A stretch of 64,000 bases of DNA from Bacteroidota bacterium (GTDB taxonomy: Bacteria > Bacteroidota > Bacteroidia > Flavobacteriales > Schleiferiaceae). Where the stretch lies: contig JANSYJ010000003.1 in assembly GCA_024742495.1 (NCBI GenBank), positions 186,001 to 250,000 on the forward strand, read 5' to 3'. Below are positions 59,509 through 64,000 of the stretch, piece after piece; positions within the stretch are counted from its first letter, which is position 1; each line of letters opens with the position of its first letter. Below the pieces are notes generated by a model. It was not told where the DNA came from, did no database searches, and worked only from the letters and a program-made list of their open reading frames with translations. The position numbers and the translations under genes were made by a program.

Positions 59509-61422
59509 ATGAAAAGTCATTCCTTAAGCAAAATCCTGGTCCTATCTATTTGTGTTTTTAGTCTGCAAGGCCAGTCCTTAGATAGCCTGGCTAAAAGGCT
59601 TAGCGGATTGGTGTTTAGCTACGATCCTGCTGCCCAAACTATTGTAGATAGTATGTATGCCGCGGGTGCCGGTCAGGATCATAAGGTGTATCAGCATACG
59701 CTGGGTAATCACTACTATTTTCGGGGTATAATTGATTCGGCCTATGTGGCCTATTTACGGGCTTTAAAATTAGCTGAGGCTGATGGGGATAGCGTTAGAG
59801 TATTATCCTTAAACAATAATATCGGTGTATCGCTGATGGAGCTGGGGCAGGTTTCCGGAGCCATCAACTATTTAACCGAAACCCTGGATCGCAGGAAGAA
59901 ATTAGCCGATACTAATAGAGTGCTAAGTGGTTACCGCAATTTAATTGAAGCCTATCAAATTCTTGGGGTTCAAGAGCGGGTAGCGGAACTCCTGCACGAA
60001 AGTTTTCAATGGCAAGTGGATTCCCTGGAATATGCCCAACCCCTTAGAAACATTCACCTTGTGGCGAGTTTCTACCATTATAAAATGGAAGAATACGATT
60101 CGGCCCTTTATCATTTAGGCGCAGTAGCTCGGCTGGATAAGATTATTCAAGACGAAAGACAAATTGGCGAGTACTACATGAACTTGGGTAGGGTGTATTT
60201 AAGAATAGACAAAGAGGCGGAGGGGCTTGAGGCCCTAAACAAAGCGGAGGAACTCTTTATTAAATCCGATTTTAAGGGAGGTTTGCAGGCGATATACAGC
60301 AGTCAGGCGGAATACTTTCAAGAGAAGAATAAACTCGATAAGGCGATTCAGTTTTTTCAAAAAGCCATGCGCACCAGTCATGCCCCAGATTGGCGACTAA
60401 GCATTTATCGAAACCTTTCCAATTTATACCGCAAACGCGGCAATTATCAAAAAGCCTTAGAAATTCAAGATTCGATTATTATCCTTAGCGATTCACTTAC
60501 TGGCCTGGAAGTGCAAAAAGCGGTATTTGATATTGAAAGTCGCTATAAATTAAAGGAGAAAGAAAACGAAATTGAACGTTTAGACAATGCCGCGACCATC
60601 GCAAACTTGGAAGCCGAGCAATTGGAAACTAAGGCGCAGCGCTTAAATATCTGGCTCTGGTCGGGGGGAGTGGCCGCATTAGTTTTAATTCTATTTCTGA
60701 TGGGCTTAAATCGAAATATACGTCTGCAAAAAGAACAAGCGGCCCTAAAGGCCAATTTTGCCGAACAACAGGCCAAGCTCGATAAACAGAGCTTGCAGGT
60801 ACAATTGTTTAGAACTCAAATTAATCCCCATTTCTTTTTTAATACTCTTTATGCCATTCAAAGTTATGTGCTTACTAATGATGCTTTAGAATCGAGCCGC
60901 TACCTGGGGAAACTGGCGAGCCTAATGCGATCCGTTTTAGAGCTGAATGACCAAGAGTTTATTCGCATTAGCGAAGAATTAAATTTATTGGAAAATTACC
61001 TCAGCTTGGAGAAACTGCGTTTTGAGGAAAAGTTCGAGTATCAAATTGATTGCCCTCCAGAATTAATGGACTACGACATTCCCACCATGATCTTGCAACC
61101 CTTTGTTGAGAATGCCCTGGTACATGGCTTTAGTGAAATTAGTGCCGGTGGCTTGCTTAAGCTGAGCATTCGCGAAGTGCAAGAAGATGAAATAGAAATC
61201 GTCCTAAGCGACAATGGCAAAGGCTATAAGGCCGGAAATAAGCTAAAGACTAATAAACCCAAAAACCGTTCGATGGCCCTTAATTTAATTGAACAGCGTT
61301 TAAAACTCTTAAGCGCTGAAGGGCAGGGAATATTTAGTTTTAGGATTCAGGATAGACAAGAACTAGACGGTGAAACAGGTACTCAGGTTATTTTTAATAT
61401 CAATCGTTCCAATTCGCAGTAG
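59509..61422 (+). CDS. TPR-containing LytS-type sensor histidine kinase
   Basis: A 637-residue membrane kinase: signal peptide (MKSHSLSKILVLSICVFSLQGQ), periplasmic TPR array (residues about 40-360), one helix (IWLWSGGVAALVLILFLMGL), a coiled linker and a His_kinase/HATPase pair. The phosphoacceptor is His441 in LFRTQINPHFFFNTLYAIQSYV. The ATP-binding part shows ILQPFVENALVHGF (N box) and LSDNGKGY (G1 box). It should phosphorylate the LytTR regulator encoded directly downstream. The signal sensed through the TPR domain is unknown. Confidence 0.92.
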   Translation: MKSHSLSKILVLSICVFSLQGQSLDSLAKRLSGLVFSYDPAAQTIVDSMYAAGAGQDHKVYQHTLGNHYYFRGIIDSAYVAYLRALKLAEADGDSVRVLSLNNNIGVSLMELGQVSGAINYLTETLDRRKKLADTNRVLSGYRNLIEAYQILGVQERVAELLHESFQWQVDSLEYAQPLRNIHLVASFYHYKMEEYDSALYHLGAVARLDKIIQDERQIGEYYMNLGRVYLRIDKEAEGLEALNKAEELFIKSDFKGGLQAIYSSQAEYFQEKNKLDKAIQFFQKAMRTSHAPDWRLSIYRNLSNLYRKRGNYQKALEIQDSIIILSDSLTGLEVQKAVFDIESRYKLKEKENEIERLDNAATIANLEAEQLETKAQRLNIWLWSGGVAALVLILFLMGLNRNIRLQKEQAALKANFAEQQAKLDKQSLQVQLFRTQINPHFFFNTLYAIQSYVLTNDALESSRYLGKLASLMRSVLELNDQEFIRISEELNLLENYLSLEKLRFEEKFEYQIDCPPELMDYDIPTMILQPFVENALVHGFSEISAGGLLKLSIREVQEDEIEIVLSDNGKGYKAGNKLKTNKPKNRSMALNLIEQRLKLLSAEGQGIFSFRIQDRQELDGETGTQVIFNINRSNSQ

Positions 61423-62169
61423 ATGTATAAATGGCGCACGCTAATTGTTGATGATGAAGCCAAAGGGCGTAAAAGCCTTAGGGCCATGTTGAATTTACTG
61501 AATGCTCCAATCGAGTCCATCGATGAAGCGGCATCGGTGGAAGAGGCAGTACTAAAAATTGAAAGCAGCAAACCCGAATTGGTTTTCTTGGACATCATGC
61601 TTCAAAAAGGAACGGGATTCGATGTATTAGAGGCGCTTCAAGATCGCGACTTTAAACTCATATTCGTTACCGCCTTTAATGATTATGCCCTAAAGGCTTT
61701 TCGCTATGCGGCGGTAGATTATATTACCAAGCCCATTGTTCCAGAAGAGTTGGAGGAAGCGTTGAATCGATTAAACCCCCAAGACGATTCTAATTTAGAA
61801 GATAAGCTAGAAGCACTATTAGCAAATCGTAAAGGTTTGGAAAGGCTTGCCTTGCATGATGCGCAGGGGATAAGCCTGGTGCGGGTAAAAGACATCCTCT
61901 ATTGCCATGCTCAGAATAATTACACCGAATTTCATATCGCCAATCGCAAGCCCATCTTGGTTACTAAAACCTTAAAAGAATACGATGATATTTTAAAGGA
62001 TGAGGGCTTTTTTCGGGTGCATCAAAGTTATCTCATCAATCTAGAGCAGGTTAGCCAGTTTCAAAAACAGGATGGAGGTTATGTCCAAATGAGCGATGGC
62101 AGTCTTATTGGCGTGGCAAGAAGAAAAAAGGAGGAATTGCTGAAGCAATTACTGGGGGGAAGGGATTAA
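61423..62169 (+). CDS. LytTR-family response regulator
   Basis: A 248-residue regulator. The receiver (1-120) has Asp10-Asp11 in LIVDDEAKGR, phosphoacceptor Asp57 in LVFLDIMLQ, and Lys in YITKPIVP; the LytTR DNA-binding domain (150-245) has ILYCHAQNNYTEFHI and FRVHQSYLINLEQVSQF. It starts immediately after the kinase stop, with no intervening base, so it is the cognate partner. Targets unknown. Confidence 0.94.
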   Translation: MYKWRTLIVDDEAKGRKSLRAMLNLLNAPIESIDEAASVEEAVLKIESSKPELVFLDIMLQKGTGFDVLEALQDRDFKLIFVTAFNDYALKAFRYAAVDYITKPIVPEELEEALNRLNPQDDSNLEDKLEALLANRKGLERLALHDAQGISLVRVKDILYCHAQNNYTEFHIANRKPILVTKTLKEYDDILKDEGFFRVHQSYLINLEQVSQFQKQDGGYVQMSDGSLIGVARRKKEELLKQLLGGRD

Positions 62170-62203
62170 AAATGCCCAACAATCCTCCTTTCTCTACCCA
62201 CTA

Positions 62204-62386
62204 TTAATTAATATCGGTGGTTTTTTTATGCTGTCGATATTTGGCGACACCCAATGCGGCACCAGAAGCCAGCAGTAGACTAATACCACCATCAATAGGC
62301 GTTGGTCCTGGTGGATCCATGGGTTGAGTATATCCAACTAAGGGCATCAATATCAATAAGGCCAGGGGAAGTATTATAAGTCTCAT
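62204..62386 (-). CDS. 60-residue PID-CTERM-like sorting mini-protein
   Basis: A very small exported protein: a signal peptide (MRLIILPLALLILMPLVGYTQ) followed by PMDPPGPTPIDGGISLLLASGAALG, a hydrophobic segment and a basic tail (KYRQHKKTTDIN). The order Pro-rich, PIDGG, transmembrane, basic cluster matches the PID-CTERM type of sorting signal known from Bacteroidota. The protein has almost nothing between signal and sorting element. It begins eight bases after the T9SS type A protein gene, so the two form a transcriptional unit. Assignment is from motif memory. Confidence 0.72.
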   Translation of the reverse strand: MRLIILPLALLILMPLVGYTQPMDPPGPTPIDGGISLLLASGAALGVAKYRQHKKTTDIN

Positions 62387-62394
62387 GATGCTTA

Positions 62395-64000
62395 TTAATT
62401 GATTAATACCTTAAAGCTGCGGTTTAGCGACTCAATCCGGAGGATGACCACACTTTGCGAAAGTTGGTTTACCGGTATCTGAATTTCATTTTCATTGGCC
62501 GCTTTGGTATAGCTTCCAAGCTCCTGGCCAGCGAGGTTAATGAGGGTGAGCTCTAATTCTTCAGTAGGCAGTTGATAAACACCGATGGACTTATTGGCAT
62601 AATTCCAATAGATATCCTCAGTTTCAAAATGGAAGTCCGCATCATCTACACTGTTTTTCCTTAGAAATAAAGTAAAGCGATCACTGGGGAAATGGTTCTT
62701 GTGTTCAAACTGATAAACCTCCTGGTCCAGTCGTACGGTGCGATCTAGTAATGCATCGTGCAGATAATAGTGATAGGCATCTGGATAGTCTGGAGATAAG
62801 CTAATGCTATAAGTAGTATCCTCATTCGCCTCAAAGCCAATTTTAACACCTTGTAATAAAGGCGATTCTGGTAGAACATTAATAGCGACCTCCTTACTAA
62901 GGGCAAAACTATAAAGGTTGGGATGGTCTATCGCATTATGGAGCTTAGCCGCATCTTTAGTTTCTTCAAAACCAAGGCTAGCATCTTCATGAATCATGAA
63001 ATAGCATTGATCCTTTTGATCATAGCGTCCACCTTTTACTTGAAGGCTAAATTTGGGATCGCCCTTTTTCTGTACGTTTTGCAGGCTAGTGAGGTCTCTT
63101 TGATCAGGATTAAAATCAAAGCCTTGTGCCGCTTGGGCGCTATCAACCCGAATGAAGAATCCTTGCAAAGGAGCAAGATAGCGCGCCTCATTATCGCCCA
63201 CATCTAAGTCGGTATTATACTGCTTATAGGTGGTGCCATTCCAAACGTAAATGCTTTTATAAGTCCCCGGTAGCACCTGATCGCGCATATCGTAAACCGC
63301 ATGATAGGGATTGGCTAAAAAGTTCCATCCATCAGTTATTTGCGAAACATAGCTGTTGAAACTCCCATTGGCGGTGTAGTTTAAATCTATATGCAAGGGA
63401 GCCTCAGCGGCGATAAGGTCGCCAGACACATCAATTTTGGCAGGGAAGTCGGCACATAGGAAATTACCATAGGCATTTTCCCCGGCCGCTACGGCATAAC
63501 CTCTGCCTGGATCCAGGAAAGCTGCGGTATCAGCGGGACTTTCCCAAGTTCCGTTTTGAGAATTCCAAAAGTAAATACTCGCACCGCCTGAGCCGGCTCT
63601 AATATGAGTGTTGCTATTGGCTAAATCGCTCACCTTAGTGCGCACCGGCACCCCGAGATGAAACCATCTTACCATGGTATCGGGAGCGCTTATTACCGCT
63701 TCTTGACGGATGGTTCCACCACCGCTAATCTTGCTATGAACTAGGCGCGCATAGCCACCGGCGACATTGGCTTCTAGAATAATTTCACCGCTATTATTAA
63801 GCAGGGAATCTACCTGTAAACCGGAGTTCGCCTCGATATGCAAGTTGGCCTTATGGTGCATAATGAATTCTTTCACCTCCACCGTGGTATCAATAGTTGG
63901 ATTGTTATTTTGGGGAGAAATGAAAACCTTGGAAAGGGAAGTAGGCACTTTAGCGTCGCTCCAATTCATGGGATCATTCCAATCATTGCTATTAGCACCG
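62395..64000 (-). CDS. T9SS type A sorted surface protein, C-terminal part (cut by window edge)
   Basis: The frame stays open to the window edge (an ATG at 63969 is in the middle of the coding sequence, preceded by WNDP). About 534 residues are present: an N-terminal part with VFISPQNNNPTIDTTVEV and beta-rich repeats (HHKANLHIEANSGLQVDSLLNNSG), a middle with FLRVDSAQAAQ-like segments, and a C-terminal type A sorting signal (ELTLINLAGQELGSYTK...IQIPVNQLSQSVVILRIES...VLIN). It is likely a large secreted adhesin or scaffold exported by T9SS. The function of the missing N-terminal part is unknown. Confidence 0.85.
   Translation of the reverse strand, partial: GANSNDWNDPMNWSDAKVPTSLSKVFISPQNNNPTIDTTVEVKEFIMHHKANLHIEANSGLQVDSLLNNSGEIILEANVAGGYARLVHSKISGGGTIRQEAVISAPDTMVRWFHLGVPVRTKVSDLANSNTHIRAGSGGASIYFWNSQNGTWESPADTAAFLDPGRGYAVAAGENAYGNFLCADFPAKIDVSGDLIAAEAPLHIDLNYTANGSFNSYVSQITDGWNFLANPYHAVYDMRDQVLPGTYKSIYVWNGTTYKQYNTDLDVGDNEARYLAPLQGFFIRVDSAQAAQGFDFNPDQRDLTSLQNVQKKGDPKFSLQVKGGRYDQKDQCYFMIHEDASLGFEETKDAAKLHNAIDHPNLYSFALSKEVAINVLPESPLLQGVKIGFEANEDTTYSISLSPDYPDAYHYYLHDALLDRTVRLDQEVYQFEHKNHFPSDRFTLFLRKNSVDDADFHFETEDIYWNYANKSIGVYQLPTEELELTLINLAGQELGSYTKAANENEIQIPVNQLSQSVVILRIESLNRSFKVLIN

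Noticed and set aside
59274-59561. Ninety-five-codon TTG frame with hydrophobic segments before the histidine kinase
   Set aside because: Starts with TTG, overlaps the kinase start by 53 bases, has no family resemblance, and its hydrophobicity may follow from T-rich composition.
1-64000. tRNA, rRNA, CRISPR arrays, transposase or phage genes
   Set aside because: Gaps are short and none shows cloverleaf, rRNA-like, regular spacer or transposase features by eye; no search was possible.

Overview
The window looks like chromosomal DNA of a marine-type Bacteroidota, most likely Flavobacteriales (Cryomorphaceae/Schleiferiaceae-like). Support comes from type IX secretion (T9SS) sorting domains of types A and B, a PID-CTERM-like mini-protein, a Bacteroidota-style LptD, secreted tricorn and S46 peptidases, MbnP-like lipoproteins, and -7 promoter elements of the TAnnTTTG type. 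GC is near 43 percent in sampled stretches and genes are tightly packed. I see no rRNA, tRNA, CRISPR array or transposase gene.

Layout: 1-3.6 kb (minus): end fragment of an Mpl-type ligase, two MbnP-like lipoproteins, a divergent PlsC-type acyltransferase, a NUDIX hydrolase. 3.7-11.1 kb (plus): OxyR with its peroxide-sensing cysteine pair, a LON-domain protein, a cyclophilin lipoprotein, a tiny transcription unit at 6.05-6.2 kb, a tricorn protease homologue and a secreted C1 peptidase. 11.1-13.4 kb (minus): hutI and hutG. 13.5-18.4 kb (plus): lipoprotein, outer-membrane barrel, oligopeptide-binding lipoprotein. 18.4-22.7 kb (minus): NhaC antiporter, Maf, UbiA, KdsC-like, DUF2520. 22.8-24.7 kb: T9SS type B surface protein. 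24.7-29.0 kb (minus): cytochrome c maturation operon ccmB-C-D-E-F. 29.2-32.4 kb: glutathione peroxidase, mtaB, ABM-like protein, inositol monophosphatase.

32.4-38.3 kb (minus) is one seven-gene block: amidase, MCE protein, two Fe-S electron-transfer proteins with a HAD protein and a lipoprotein between them, and a misnamed ABC ATPase family protein. Divergent from it is lptD, so murein remodelling, envelope lipid transport and LPS assembly sit side by side. 41-44.6 kb holds cysteine dioxygenase facing a cysteine-sulfinate-decarboxylase-like enzyme coupled to a sodium/solute symporter, a plausible hypotaurine route. 44.6-46.6 kb holds two coiled-coil proteins, one with a domain I compare to the cytoplasmic part of certain OmpA-family proteins. 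46.8-55.9 kb: PpiD-like chaperone, S46 dipeptidyl peptidase, LamG/T9SS protein, CtlX-like hydrolase, TPR protein. 55.9-57.9 kb: small genes including a frameshifted ClbS/DfsB family gene.

The most foreign-looking part is 57.9-59.2 kb: two AT-rich genes of unknown function, each bracketed by GTTGG(G)CAA at its 5' side and TTGCCAACAAAA at its 3' end. The 3' motif is read in different frames in the two genes, so it is conserved as DNA. The 130-base spacer between them has nested inverted repeats, which suggests a gene-cassette or repeat-mobilised island. The window closes with a LytS/LytTR two-component pair, a PID-CTERM-like 60-residue protein and the C-terminal part of a T9SS type A protein.
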